A DNA stretch of 64,000 bases from Bacteroidaceae bacterium (GTDB lineage: Bacteria; Bacteroidota; Bacteroidia; Bacteroidales; Barnesiellaceae_A), in assembly GCA_017410245.1 (NCBI GenBank), contig JAFQRE010000011.1, positions 16,728-80,727 of the forward strand, written 5' to 3'. The notes beneath the pieces were generated by a model that was given only the letters and a program-made list of their open reading frames with translations, did no database searches and had not been told where the DNA came from. The translations under genes and the position numbers were made by a program. Of this stretch, positions 54,249 through 64,000 are shown one piece after another (the first letter of the stretch is position 1; each line of letters starts with the position of its first letter).

Positions 54249-55331
54249 ATGAAAAAGCACAATTTTAACGCGGGACCTTGCGTGTTGCCCAGACAAGCTG
54301 TTGAGTCGGCAATTGAAGCTATCCGTGACTTTGACAACACCGGTATTGGTATTTTGGAAATTTCTCACCGTACACCGGGTTGGGAGCGTATCATGGCCGA
54401 AACAGAGCAATTGTGGCGCGACTTGTTGAACATTCCCGAGAACTATGCAGTATTCTTCTTGGGTGGTGGTGCATCGACTCAATTCTTTGAGGTACCTGCC
54501 AACTTGTTGAAAACCAAAGCTGCTTATTTGCAAACAGGTGTTTGGGCAAAGAAAGCTGTAAAAGAGGCCAAATTCTATGGTGATGTAGAGGTAGTAGCTT
54601 CTTCGGAAGACAAGAACTATACTTATATCCCCAAAGGTTATACAATCCCCACAGATGCCGATTACTTCCACATCACTACCAACAATACAATCTATGGTAC
54701 AGAGATTCACGAAGATATCGATTCTCCCATCACATTGGTAGCTGATATGTCATCGGACATCATGTCACGTCCTGTAGATGTAACCAAATATGGTATGATC
54801 TATGGAGGTGCTCAAAAGAACGTAGGTCCTGCCGGTGTTACATTTGTAATTATCCGCAAAGACTTGATTGGTAGCTCAGAGCGTGCATTGCAAACAATGG
54901 TTAACTATGCAACTCACTATCCCGAAGAGGCTCGCAACCGTTCTATGTTCAATACACCTCCTGTATTCCCCATCTTCGTTATGCACGAGACATTGAAGTG
55001 GGTGAAAGAGCTTGGTGGTCTTGAGGTAATGTACAAGATGAACAAAGAGAAAGCAGAGTTGCTCTACAACGAGATCGACCGCAACTCAATGTTTGTAGGT
55101 ACAGCTGTTAAGGAAGACCGTTCGTTGATGAACGTATGCTTCGTAATGGCTCCCGGCAAAGAGGCTTTGCAAGACGAGTTCATGGCATTTGCCAAAGAGC
55201 GTGGCATGGTAGGTATCAAGGGTCACCGTTCGGTAGGTGGTTTCCGCGCTTCTCTCTACAATGCATGTCCCAAAGAGTCGGTTGAGGCTTTGGTAGCTTG
55301 CATGCAAGAGTTTGAGAACCTCCACAAATAA
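54249..55331 (+). CDS. serC: Phosphoserine aminotransferase
   Basis: 360 residues. Converts 3-phosphohydroxypyruvate and glutamate to phosphoserine; also used in vitamin B6 synthesis. Begins [46 protein letters not shown] and the PLP lysine in [18 protein letters not shown] near residue 194 are present, as is [12 protein letters not shown] near the end. Partner enzyme SerA follows after a hairpin. Confidence 0.97.
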   Translation: MKKHNFNAGPCVLPRQAVESAIEAIRDFDNTGIGILEISHRTPGWERIMAETEQLWRDLLNIPENYAVFFLGGGASTQFFEVPANLLKTKAAYLQTGVWAKKAVKEAKFYGDVEVVASSEDKNYTYIPKGYTIPTDADYFHITTNNTIYGTEIHEDIDSPITLVADMSSDIMSRPVDVTKYGMIYGGAQKNVGPAGVTFVIIRKDLIGSSERALQTMVNYATHYPEEARNRSMFNTPPVFPIFVMHETLKWVKELGGLEVMYKMNKEKAELLYNEIDRNSMFVGTAVKEDRSLMNVCFVMAPGKEALQDEFMAFAKERGMVGIKGHRSVGGFRASLYNACPKESVEALVACMQEFENLHK

Positions 55332-55364
55332 TTTTTCTTGAATAAGAAAAAATAATAAATATTT

Positions 55365-55398
55365 TGCGTCCCAATGCGGGTAACTGCATAGGGACGCA
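55365..55398 (+). terminator. Hairpin between serC and serA
   Basis: TGCGTCCC (55365-55372) pairs with GGGACGCA (55391-55398), and an inner ATGC/GCAT pair extends it, 12 pairs with one A-A mismatch. Only three T follow, so it is a partial terminator or an RNA-stability element. Confidence 0.5.
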
Positions 55399-55433
55399 TT
55401 TAACCTATATAATAATTAAGCAATTTTTTTGTA

Positions 55434-56354
55434 ATGAAAATTCTTGTTGCAACCGAAAAACCCTTTGCAGCAGTAGCTGTTAAAGGTATTCGTGAAGTAA
55501 TTGAGGCTGCCGGTGCAGAACTCGTATTGCTCGAAAAATATACAGAGAAGGCTCAACTCCTCGCTGCTGTAGCTGATGTTGATGGTATCATTATCCGTAG
55601 CGATAAAGTAGATGCAGAGGTATTGGACGCAGCCAAAAACTTGAAGATTGTAGTTCGTGCCGGTGCCGGTTACGATAACGTAGATCTTGAAGCTGCTACT
55701 GCACACAATGTGTGTGTAATGAATACTCCCGGTCAAAACTCAAACGCTGTTGCTGAGCTTGCTCTTGGTATGATGGTGATGATGGCTCGTAACCAATATG
55801 ATGGTACATCGGGTACTGAGTTGAAGGGTAAGACTCTTGGTATCCACGCTTTCGGTCAAGTAGGTCGTAACGTGGCTCGTATAGCTCAAGGCTTTGGTAT
55901 GGAAGTATATGCTTACGACCCCTTCTGCCCCGCAGATGCTATTGCTGCTGCCGGTGTTAAGCCTGTAGAGAGTGTAGAGGAGTTGTATCGCAACTGCCAA
56001 TATGTATCGTTGCACATTCCTGCTACTGCCGAGACTAAGAACTCAATCAACTACTCTCTCACTTCTATCATGCCCAAGGGTGCTATGCTCGTGAATACAG
56101 CTCGTAAAGAGGTTATCTGCGAGGAGGATCTTGTACGCATCATGGAAGAGCGTGCCGACTTCCGTTATACATCGGATATCGCTCCCGCTAACCTCGATGA
56201 GTTGAAAGAGAAATTTGGCAATCGTGTGTTTGCTACTCCCAAGAAAATGGGTGCTCAAACAGCCGAGGCTAACATCAATGCAGGTATCGCCGCTGCTCAC
56301 CAAACAATTGGTTTCTTGCGTGACGGTATCGAGAAATTCCGCGTCAATAAATAG
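55434..56354 (+). CDS. serA: D-3-phosphoglycerate dehydrogenase, short form without ACT domain
   Basis: 306 residues: catalytic and NAD domains only, so no C-terminal serine-sensing ACT domain as in E. coli SerA. First step of serine synthesis from 3-phosphoglycerate. Seen: VRAGAGYDNVDLEAA, NTPGQNSNAVAELALG, the Rossmann stretch LGIHAFGQVGRNVARIA and the catalytic Arg/Glu region NTARKEVICEEDLV. It follows serC and is probably transcribed from gdhA or serC onward. Confidence 0.96.
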   Translation: MKILVATEKPFAAVAVKGIREVIEAAGAELVLLEKYTEKAQLLAAVADVDGIIIRSDKVDAEVLDAAKNLKIVVRAGAGYDNVDLEAATAHNVCVMNTPGQNSNAVAELALGMMVMMARNQYDGTSGTELKGKTLGIHAFGQVGRNVARIAQGFGMEVYAYDPFCPADAIAAAGVKPVESVEELYRNCQYVSLHIPATAETKNSINYSLTSIMPKGAMLVNTARKEVICEEDLVRIMEERADFRYTSDIAPANLDELKEKFGNRVFATPKKMGAQTAEANINAGIAAAHQTIGFLRDGIEKFRVNK

Positions 56355-56378
56355 TAGCCGGCCATGGTCAGTTAAGTG

Positions 56379-56415
56379 TCGCACTCATGCCTTTGTGGCA
56401 TGGGTGCGATTGTTT
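56379..56415 (+). terminator. Terminator after serA
   Basis: TCGCACTCATGCC (56379-56391) pairs with GGCATGGGTGCGA (56397-56409) over 13 bases with one G-U pair that fits only the plus strand; TTGTTT follows. Confidence 0.7.
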
Positions 56416-56432
56416 AATATATACAATGTGTG

Positions 56433-57755
56433 TTACTGTCGGGTGTAGATGATGATGCGGCCAAACTGCTTGAATATGAAGCGGTCTTTGTCCTTGAAGG
56501 ATATGGCTGAGCCTGTGGGTGAATTGACAAATACACCGGGACGCTTGGCCTCGAGCCATAGTGCGGGTTGTCCCTTGAGCTGCAACGACAGATTTCCGTC
56601 AATGGGGTTGTATGTGATGTACATGGGTAGGTTGATAAGGCTCGAATTGAATGAGCCTTCGTATTGGGCAAGCTCTGTGGCTGAGGGCGTGTATTGTTGC
56701 AGCTCGGAGTAGTCGGGGTATTCGTAGGGCGTGTCGTATATGGCGCTCGCTATGCCTATGAGCAGGTCGTTGCGTGGAGCCGAACAACCGTTGAGGGCAA
56801 GTGCTATGGAGATGCTGTCGGCCGGATTGTGCATGATGACGGTGTGTGTGCCGTATGTATCGCCGGCATGTCCGTAGAAGATGTGCTGGTAGAATGGTAG
56901 GAGCATTAGACCGCAACCGAATGACGATTGAGCTTGTGGAAGCATGACCGATAGGCTTGTGCTGTCGGCTATAGAGCCGTTGAAGATGGCATTGATGAAT
57001 GTAATGAGGTCGTGTGTGGTAGATGAGATGTCACCTACGGCTGTGACGTTGGGGAAATAGAAGTCATCGATTTGTTGCCAACGATTGGCAGTGTTGAGGC
57101 GATATGATGGTGCCGGTTGTGTTGCGACATTGATTGCATTCTTGGTGTTGCAAAGGTTGAGAGGGCGTGCTATGATGCTATCGACAACGCTGTGATAGGG
57201 CGTGTGGTATAGTTGCTCGATAATTTGTCCCAGTAGGTAGTAGGCAGTGTTGGAGTATCGTGTGCCGGTGCCCGGCTCAAAGATGATGCCTTGTCGTGTT
57301 ATCTCGTCGAGTATCTCTTGCTGTGTGGCGGGTTGCGAGAGCCATGTAACAAGTGAGTCTTGCTTGATGGTGTAGTCGGCCAGTCCTGATGTGTGGTTGA
57401 GCATCTGTCGTATGGTGATGCTATCGGCCGATGCTATGTGGGGGAAGAAGGTGTCGAGTGTGGTGTCGAGTGATAGCTTGCCCTCGGCACATAGACGATG
57501 AATGATGGTGGCAGTGAACAGCTTGGTAATAGAGCCTATTTGGTATATGTTGTTGTGTGGGGCAACGGCTCCTTTGCCGAAATCTCGGGTGTATAGCGTG
57601 TTGCCATTGTGGGCCACGGCTACCGAACCTATGCCTTGGTTGTAACACTCGATGTGGTTGATGAACGAGTCGATGGCTGCAACATTGATGTTGCGTGCTG
57701 TGAGGTTGGTAGTAGCAAGTATCAGTATTACAATGGTTGTTGCAAGATGTTTCAT
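56433..57755 (-). CDS. Serine hydrolase, class C beta-lactamase-like (penicillin-binding-protein-like)
   Basis: 440 residues with a signal peptide (ATTIVILILATTNLTA). Active-site SxxK is SITK in IYQIGSITKLFTA near residue 90; the second motif is the Tyr in RYSNTAYYLLG and the third is HAGDTYGT (HxG). The layout matches the Beta-lactamase/transpeptidase-like family (esterases, D-aminopeptidases and cell-wall peptidases) rather than a drug-resistance enzyme. It has its own promoter (57793-57823). Confidence 0.9.
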   Translation of the reverse strand: MKHLATTIVILILATTNLTARNINVAAIDSFINHIECYNQGIGSVAVAHNGNTLYTRDFGKGAVAPHNNIYQIGSITKLFTATIIHRLCAEGKLSLDTTLDTFFPHIASADSITIRQMLNHTSGLADYTIKQDSLVTWLSQPATQQEILDEITRQGIIFEPGTGTRYSNTAYYLLGQIIEQLYHTPYHSVVDSIIARPLNLCNTKNAINVATQPAPSYRLNTANRWQQIDDFYFPNVTAVGDISSTTHDLITFINAIFNGSIADSTSLSVMLPQAQSSFGCGLMLLPFYQHIFYGHAGDTYGTHTVIMHNPADSISIALALNGCSAPRNDLLIGIASAIYDTPYEYPDYSELQQYTPSATELAQYEGSFNSSLINLPMYITYNPIDGNLSLQLKGQPALWLEAKRPGVFVNSPTGSAISFKDKDRFIFKQFGRIIIYTRQ

Positions 57756-57792
57756 GGCATTGCGTGTTTGATAAAATTTATTTATATTGCAA

Positions 57793-57823
57793 CAAAGTTA
57801 AACAGAAGTTTGATAAAATGCAA
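57793..57823 (-). promoter_or_regulatory. Promoter of the serine hydrolase gene
   Basis: Minus strand TTG (57823-57821), 20 bases, TAACTTTG (57800-57793). About 40 bases before the start codon. Confidence 0.72.
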
Positions 57824-57835
57824 GTGATGTGTAAA

Positions 57836-57871
57836 TAAAAAGACTACGCACTGTGGTGTGGTGCGTAGTCT
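57836..57871 (-). terminator. Terminator of the thioredoxin gene
   Basis: Perfect arms AGACTACGCAC (57841-57851) and GTGCGTAGTCT (57861-57871); on the minus strand a run of T follows the stem. Confidence 0.88.
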
Positions 57872-57894
57872 ATGGTTGTGGTTGGTGTGTATTG

Positions 57895-58332
57895 TTATTC
57901 GGTTTTTTCGCCTAATAGTACTTGGCGAATAATCTTCTCGAACTCCTCGGCCGGATATGCGCCCATTGTGCCTTGAGGCTCGCCATTGATGGGGCAGAAT
58001 AGGAATGCCGGTATAGATGATACACCAAATAGTGCGGCAAGTTCTTTTTCTTTATCGACATCGACCTTGTAGATGATAATGCGGTCGCGGTATTTGAGAG
58101 CCAAATTTTCCAATATAGGCTCCATCTTGCGGCATGGTCCGCACCATTTGGCATTGAAGTCGATGACGCAAGGCAATGTGCCTTGGTACTTCCATGCCTC
58201 GGGAGAGGTCTCGTAATTCCATACTTTGTCGAGAAATTGTTGGCGGTTGAGTTCTATTACTGTCTGTGCTTGAGTATCGCAAGCCCATAGTGATACTACT
58301 AAGGTAGCAATTATTAAGATTGTCTGTTTCAT
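57895..58332 (-). CDS. Exported thioredoxin-family protein
   Basis: 145 residues. Signal-like N-terminus (QTILIIATLVVSLWACDTQA) with a Cys at a lipobox-like position (SLWAC), then a thioredoxin fold. Redox motif WCGPCRKMEP near residue 63; VIDFNAKWCGPC, IIIYKVDVDKEKELAALFGV and SIPAFLFC (the cis-Pro region) are typical. Likely a periplasmic disulfide reductase or oxidase. Own promoter (58363-58393) and terminator, so a single-gene unit. Confidence 0.93.
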   Translation of the reverse strand: MKQTILIIATLVVSLWACDTQAQTVIELNRQQFLDKVWNYETSPEAWKYQGTLPCVIDFNAKWCGPCRKMEPILENLALKYRDRIIIYKVDVDKEKELAALFGVSSIPAFLFCPINGEPQGTMGAYPAEEFEKIIRQVLLGEKTE

Positions 58333-58362
58333 GTTGTGAAGTATTATTTTTTGATTATGCTA

Positions 58363-58393
58363 CAAAGATAGTATTGTGGGTGGTAAAATGCAA
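58363..58393 (-). promoter_or_regulatory. Promoter of the thioredoxin gene
   Basis: Minus strand TTG (58393-58391), 20 bases, TATCTTTG (58370-58363), about 30 bases before the start codon. Confidence 0.75.
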
Positions 58394-58425
58394 CAGAATT
58401 TTGATAAAATGTGTTATAAACCCAA

Positions 58426-58463
58426 CGAGGGTGAGTCGAAAAAAACATTTTGACTCACCCTCG
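58426..58463 (-). terminator. Terminator-like hairpin after the NSS symporter gene
   Basis: Perfect arms CGAGGGTGAGTC (58426-58437) and GACTCACCCTCG (58452-58463), loop rich in A/T. It lies just past the NSS stop codon; no T run follows on the minus strand. Confidence 0.65.
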
Positions 58464-58484
58464 TGCTGTGGTGTATGTGATGTA

Positions 58485-59825
58485 TCAGAATACGCCCAAC
58501 CCTTTGAGGAAGATGTACATGATGAGTACCGGTGCAATGTAACGAATGAGAATGAACAAAGCGGGTGCAACTTTGCCGGGCAACTGACCGTAGTTGGAAA
58601 TCTCGTTTTTGAAGAACGAAGGCTTCATAACCCAACCTACAAATATACATGTGAAGAATCCGCCTAAGGGGAGTAGAATGTTGGCCGAACCATAGTCGTA
58701 GATGTCGAATGTAGAAGTAAAGGTTTTACCCATAAACTCGAAGTCGAATGTCCACAACAATGTGATGAGGCTGAGAATGATGGTGATGCCTGTAGTCATG
58801 TAGGTGGCTACCTTGCGCGAGAGTTTGTGTTCCTCGGCAATGTAGGCAGTGAGTACCTCGTGAAACGATATGGTAGATGTGAGGGCAGCCAAGGCTATGA
58901 GTATGAAGAAGATGGCCGACCAAAGCGGAGCCAGGGGCATATCTTTGAAAATCTCGGGTAATGTGATGAAGATGAGGCTGGGGCCTTCGGTGGGTTGGAG
59001 TCCGGCACTAAATACAGCGGGGAAGATAACCAGTCCGGCCAGAGTTGCAACGAAGAGAGTGAGCAGAGACACGCTGAGAGAGGTGCCAATGAGGTTGGTC
59101 TTTTCGTTGAAGTATGATGCGTAGGTGACCATGCAACCCATACCTACCGACAGTGAGAAGAATGCTTGTCCGGCAGCAGTGAAGAGTGTTTCGGGCGAGA
59201 ATGCTTGCTTGAAGTCGGGGGTGAGGAAGAATCGGTATCCCTCGGCAGCACTGGGCATGAATGCTACTCGTATGGCCATGAAAATGAGAATGATGAATAG
59301 AATGGGCATCATGATATTTGATGCTTTTTCGATACCTTTCTCTACGCCTTTGATGATGATGAAGTGAGTGAGCAAGATGAAGATGATGGTATATACAATG
59401 GGCCATGACGAGGCCTTAAATGCAGTGAATTGTTCGGCAAAATTGATGCCTTCGTTATAAAGTGAACCGTTGATAGAGTTTACCAGGTAGTCGAGTGACC
59501 AACCTGCAATCACATAGTAGTATCCCGAGATGAATAGTGCACAGAGAATGCCGTTGAAGCCGAGGATTTGCCAATTTTTAGATAGTTGTCTAAATCCACC
59601 TACTGCATTTTTGTGCGTGTAGCGACCTACTGCAAACTCTCCCAACATAACCGGAATGGCAATGATGAGAACACAAAGGAGATATACAAGGAGGAATGCC
59701 GCACCGCCGTGTTCGCCGGCAAGATAGGGGAAGCGCCAAATGCTACCCAACCCGATAGCGCTACCTGCGGCAACAAGAATAGCGCTGAGTTTGCCTCCAA
59801 AAGAGGCTCTTTTTTTGTCGCTCAT
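58485..59825 (-). CDS. Sodium-dependent transporter, neurotransmitter:sodium symporter (NSS) family
   Basis: 446 residues, about 11-12 membrane segments (LeuT fold). NSS signature near the N-terminus: AAGSAIGLGSIWRFPYLAGE with the unwound TM1 sodium/substrate site, then GGAAFLLVYLLCV. FFSLSVGMGCMVTYASYF (TM6) and the later ALTSTISFHEVLTAYIAEE are typical. Imports an amino acid or related amine with sodium; substrate not readable. Minus-strand -7 box at 59868-59875. Confidence 0.94.
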   Translation of the reverse strand: MSDKKRASFGGKLSAILVAAGSAIGLGSIWRFPYLAGEHGGAAFLLVYLLCVLIIAIPVMLGEFAVGRYTHKNAVGGFRQLSKNWQILGFNGILCALFISGYYYVIAGWSLDYLVNSINGSLYNEGINFAEQFTAFKASSWPIVYTIIFILLTHFIIIKGVEKGIEKASNIMMPILFIILIFMAIRVAFMPSAAEGYRFFLTPDFKQAFSPETLFTAAGQAFFSLSVGMGCMVTYASYFNEKTNLIGTSLSVSLLTLFVATLAGLVIFPAVFSAGLQPTEGPSLIFITLPEIFKDMPLAPLWSAIFFILIALAALTSTISFHEVLTAYIAEEHKLSRKVATYMTTGITIILSLITLLWTFDFEFMGKTFTSTFDIYDYGSANILLPLGGFFTCIFVGWVMKPSFFKNEISNYGQLPGKVAPALFILIRYIAPVLIMYIFLKGLGVF

Positions 59826-59867
59826 AGTATAAGGTTTAGTTGTTTGTATATATCAGATTAAGTGTTG

Positions 59868-59875
59868 CAAAGATA
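59868..59875 (-). promoter_or_regulatory. -7 element of the NSS symporter gene
   Basis: Minus strand TATCTTTG, followed by C, about 45 bases before the start codon. No clear -33 element. Confidence 0.5.
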
Positions 59876-59989
59876 GCAAAAGGTGGTGTATGAGAGGTTA
59901 TGTTTGGCTCTATTTTTTTGAGTTAAATAGTATATGGTGTGTCAAATTGCCAAAAAAAGAGTGTTGAGATGCGAAGTGTTTTGTTGTAC

Positions 59990-60026
59990 AAAAAAATAGG
60001 GAGTAAATCTTACGACCTACTCCCTA
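59990..60026 (-). terminator. Terminator of the GH97 gene
   Basis: Arms TAGGGAGTA (59997-60005) and TACTCCCTA (60018-60026); on the minus strand the stem is followed by a run of T. Confidence 0.85.
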
Positions 60027-60051
60027 CAGAAACGAATGAGTTTATAGTGTG

Positions 60052-62229
<2,178 letters not shown>

Positions 62230-62255
62230 TTATAGTTTATATTGTCAGAAGTGGT

Positions 62256-63296
62256 TTATTGTGCAATTCGAGCCATGTAGATGATGACGGGGAAGTGGTC
62301 GCTGTATCCGTTGAGGTATCGGCCTTGAGCGTGTGTGCGCAGGGGGTATCCTTTGTATTTGCCTGATTCTTGACGGAGGAAATCTTTGTTGAAAATCTCC
62401 GACTTGAAGTATTTGAGGGTAGAGCGGTCTTCACCCACGAGGTTGGCCGATACGATGATTTGGTCGAAGAGGTTCCAGCTGCCTTGGTAACCGAGTGTGC
62501 CGTAACCTTTGTCAAACAATCTCCACATGGTGTTGAAGTAGCCTCCCTCGGTAACTTGCTCGGGCTCTTTTACAGCACCCAGAACTTTGCTGCAACTCTT
62601 GTTGTTGGGGTCGTCGTTGAGGTCGCCCATGATGATAACTTTTGAGTTGGGGTCGGCCGCGAGTACCGAGTCGGCTAAGTGTCTTGTAAGCTCGGCAGCA
62701 GCTTCGCGACGGCATCTCGACTTGGCTTCACCCCCGAGTCGCGAGGGCCAGTGATTGACAATGATGTGAACTCGCTCGCCGGCCAAACGTCCGCTGACGA
62801 GTAGTTGGTCGCGGGTGAGTGTGTTGGGCGAACACTCGATATAAAGACGTGCACTGATGGCCGTATCGACCTCAAATTGGTTGCGGTCGTAAAGCAGTCC
62901 GACATCGACGCCACGACGGTCGGGGCTGTTGAAGTGAACGATGTCGTAGTTGCGCGAAGCGAGTGGCTCGGTCTTGATGAGGTCTTCGAGAACTTGACGA
63001 TTTTCAATTTCGCTCACACCTATCACAGCCGGTCCGTTGGGGCAGAACTTGTCTGTGGCCAACTTTCCAATGGCATAAGCGAGGTTGTTGAGCTTGTTTT
63101 TGTATTTGAGCGCACCCCAGCGATAGGTACCATCGGGTAGAAATTCTTCGTCGTTGGTATTGGGATCGTTGATGGTGTCAAAAAGGTTTTCAAGGTTGTA
63201 GAACGCTACCGAATATACGGCCACCTTATTTTGTTGAGCGATGGCCAAAGAAGTAAACAAGATGCTCAGAATGAGCGAGATGGATAATTTTCTCAT
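62256..63296 (-). CDS. Exported endonuclease/exonuclease/phosphatase (EEP) family protein
   Basis: 346 residues from the ATG at 63296, giving signal peptide MRKLSISLILSILFTSLAIAQ; an upstream open extension of 15 residues is not signal-like. EEP fold motifs: FYNLENLFDTINDP, VIGVSEIENRQVLEDL (catalytic Glu), NHWPSRLGG, IIMGDLNDDPNNKS (Asp/Asn) and YSDHFPVI at the C-terminus (His). Likely a periplasmic nuclease or phosphodiesterase/phosphatase; the substrate is not known. Precedes the GH97 gene on the same strand. Confidence 0.92.
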   Translation of the reverse strand: MRKLSISLILSILFTSLAIAQQNKVAVYSVAFYNLENLFDTINDPNTNDEEFLPDGTYRWGALKYKNKLNNLAYAIGKLATDKFCPNGPAVIGVSEIENRQVLEDLIKTEPLASRNYDIVHFNSPDRRGVDVGLLYDRNQFEVDTAISARLYIECSPNTLTRDQLLVSGRLAGERVHIIVNHWPSRLGGEAKSRCRREAAAELTRHLADSVLAADPNSKVIIMGDLNDDPNNKSCSKVLGAVKEPEQVTEGGYFNTMWRLFDKGYGTLGYQGSWNLFDQIIVSANLVGEDRSTLKYFKSEIFNKDFLRQESGKYKGYPLRTHAQGRYLNGYSDHFPVIIYMARIAQ

Positions 63297-63591
63297 TGTT
63301 TGCGGTTTTATAGTATCTATTTTGAGGGTGTAAATATACATCTTTCTTGCGAGAAAAAGAGAATTTTGAGGGGTTAAAAATGATTATTGTATAACCTTTA
63401 TATTTATGATGTGTTTAGATGTAAATTTTACTATAAAGAAGTGGTATATTTGGAATATTTTTCTTTAATTTGCAATCTTGTTTTATATGGCCTATTATGT
63501 TTTGACGGGAATAGTCAATGTAGATGTGCGTAAAATGAGAATGAAATATAAAATAAACACCAAAGAAAAAAGCGAAATATTGCGATAAGGA
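63297..63591. other. Intergenic gap, no gene seen
   Basis: AT-rich. Plus strand TATATTTG (63445-63452) fits the -7 consensus without a matched -33 element; minus strand TATATTTA (63338-63331) may serve the EEP gene. The short open frames here show no recognisable protein. Confidence 0.5.
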
Positions 63592-63720
63592 GAAAGTATC
63601 CTGATTGTCTGCGAGTTATGTTTGGAGTTCAGTGCATTGCTGAGGTTGAAAAACAACCTTTTGGCAAAACTAAGCACAAGTTGAGTTCCCATATCGTTAC
63701 CGGACAGTCAGGATGCTTTT
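63592..63720 (+). ncRNA. Putative structured RNA, 129-base rod-like fold
   Basis: Bases 63592-63611 pair with 63701-63720 over 20 continuous positions, including four G-U pairs, ending in UUUU. Inside, 63624-63631 pairs with 63682-63689, 63632-63635 with 63674-63677, and 63638-63648 with 63654-63666, closing on an A5 loop (AGGTTG/CAACCT). All basal departures from strict complementarity are U-G or G-U on the plus strand and would be C-A clashes on the minus strand, so this is evidence for a plus-strand RNA and its orientation. No known family (tRNA, tmRNA, SRP RNA) recognised; a 5' promoter is not clear. Confidence 0.55.
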
Positions 63721-63773
63721 ATTGGTAAAGTTGTAATATTCAGCGATTTGCAATATTTTGCATACACTCAGGT

Positions 63774-63815
63774 AACTCACTAAGAAGTAATTTTGTAAAC
63801 AAAAAATTAGTGAGT
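63774..63815 (+). promoter_or_regulatory. Inverted repeat around the integrase promoter and start
   Basis: ACTCACTAA (63774-63782) and TTAGTGAGT (63807-63815) are exact inverted copies; the second abuts the ATG at 63816. Between them lies TAATTTTG (63788-63795), a full -7 match. It could be an operator for repressor or excisionase control, or an RNA hairpin hiding the start. Confidence 0.55.
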
Positions 63816-64000
63816 ATGAGAAGTACATTTAAGATTCTCTTCTATGTGAAGAAAGGCAGTGAGAAGCCCAATGGTAATCTTCCGCTGATGTGCCGTCTGA
63901 CCGTTGATGGCGAAGTAAAGCAATTCAGTTGCAAGATGGATGTTCCACCACGATTGTGGGATGTGAAAAATGGTCGTGCTACGGGCAAGAGCCTCGAAGC
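63816..64000 (+). CDS. Tyrosine recombinase/integrase, N-terminal part (runs off window)
   Basis: 61 codons visible. MRSTFKILFYVKKGSEKPNG, then LMCRLTVDGEVKQFSCKMDV and PPRLWDVKNGRATGKS match the arm-type DNA-binding domain at the N-terminus of Bacteroides conjugative-transposon and phage integrases (FxxLFYxKK...G..P...R.T.dG...F...... W......A.G.s). The catalytic Arg-His-Arg-Tyr domain lies beyond the window. This marks the probable edge of an integrative element extending rightward. Confidence 0.85.
   Translation, partial: MRSTFKILFYVKKGSEKPNGNLPLMCRLTVDGEVKQFSCKMDVPPRLWDVKNGRATGKSLE

Noticed and set aside
63297..63341. 15-residue extension of the EEP protein
   Set aside because: MYIYTLKIDTIKPQT is not signal-like, while MRKLSISLILSILF at 63296 begins a clear signal peptide.
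63495..63692. Minus-strand 65-codon open frame
   Set aside because: It overlaps the structured RNA and has no recognisable protein features.
63592..63720. Integron attC site
   Set aside because: No R' / R'' core (GTTRRRY/RYYYAAC) pair is present at the ends and no integron-type integrase is seen.

Overview
The window looks like chromosomal DNA of a Bacteroidales bacterium (phylum Bacteroidota). The evidence is a nearly complete set of order-typical features: type IX secretion (T9SS) regulators PorX and PorW and several proteins with T9SS-type C-terminal signals, a SusB-like GH97 enzyme, carboxynorspermidine decarboxylase, PnuC next to thiamine pyrophosphokinase, the Bacteroidota promoter type (TTG/TTTG, 19-20 bases, TAnnTTTG) seen repeatedly, and almost no Shine-Dalgarno sequences. 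Genus cannot be fixed from the sequence alone.

Layout. 1-6.7 kb: the end of nspC, then a tripartite RND efflux operon in the order outer-membrane channel, adaptor, pump. 6.8-9.2 kb: two exported proteins, one with a T9SS type A signal. 9.4-21.7 kb: one long plus-strand surface-polysaccharide operon that makes dTDP-L-rhamnose (rfbA, C, D, B), GDP-mannose (manC) and GDP-L-fucose (gmd, fcl), and holds a further epimerase, a lipoprotein alpha-galactosidase-like enzyme, a UbiA-type prenyltransferase with a HAD phosphatase, and a WecA/WbpL-like initiating sugar-phosphate transferase; no ordinary glycosyltransferase, flippase or polymerase is present. 21.9-32.5 kb: an accessory block of secreted proteins: a C10 (streptopain-type) cysteine peptidase, two large T9SS-type surface proteins, a decayed mnmD fragment, and a lipoprotein with an IdeS/Mac-type (C66) cysteine peptidase domain on a 12-unit PDTVPPVQ stalk.

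32.5-41.1 kb: a minus-strand housekeeping run (ssb, aroA, a small membrane protein, a metal ABC permease, porW, porX, tsaE, a GH25 lysozyme). 41.2-46.6 kb: an isolated phage-like island with a terminase large subunit and a small partner on the minus strand, and three plus-strand proteins that resemble podovirus DNA-ejection proteins; no capsid, portal, tail, integrase or lysis gene is visible. 46.6-52.3 kb: minus-strand run of a coiled-coil protein, polyprenyl synthase, a conserved unknown, tatD, pnuC and thiN. 52.6-56.4 kb: gdhA, serC and serA on the plus strand, separated by RNA hairpins. 56.4-63.3 kb: minus-strand serine hydrolase, thioredoxin, NSS-family symporter, GH97 and an endonuclease/exonuclease/phosphatase-family protein. 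The last 400 bases hold a strongly structured, rod-like putative RNA and the start of a tyrosine-recombinase gene that runs off the window, so an integrative element probably begins there.

The parts of most interest are the IdeS-like lipoprotein close to a SpeB-like peptidase, the capsid-less terminase/ejection island, the rod-like RNA beside the integrase, and a ~140-residue repeated module shared by two secreted proteins 14 kb apart. All functional calls come from reading motifs by eye; no database search was possible.
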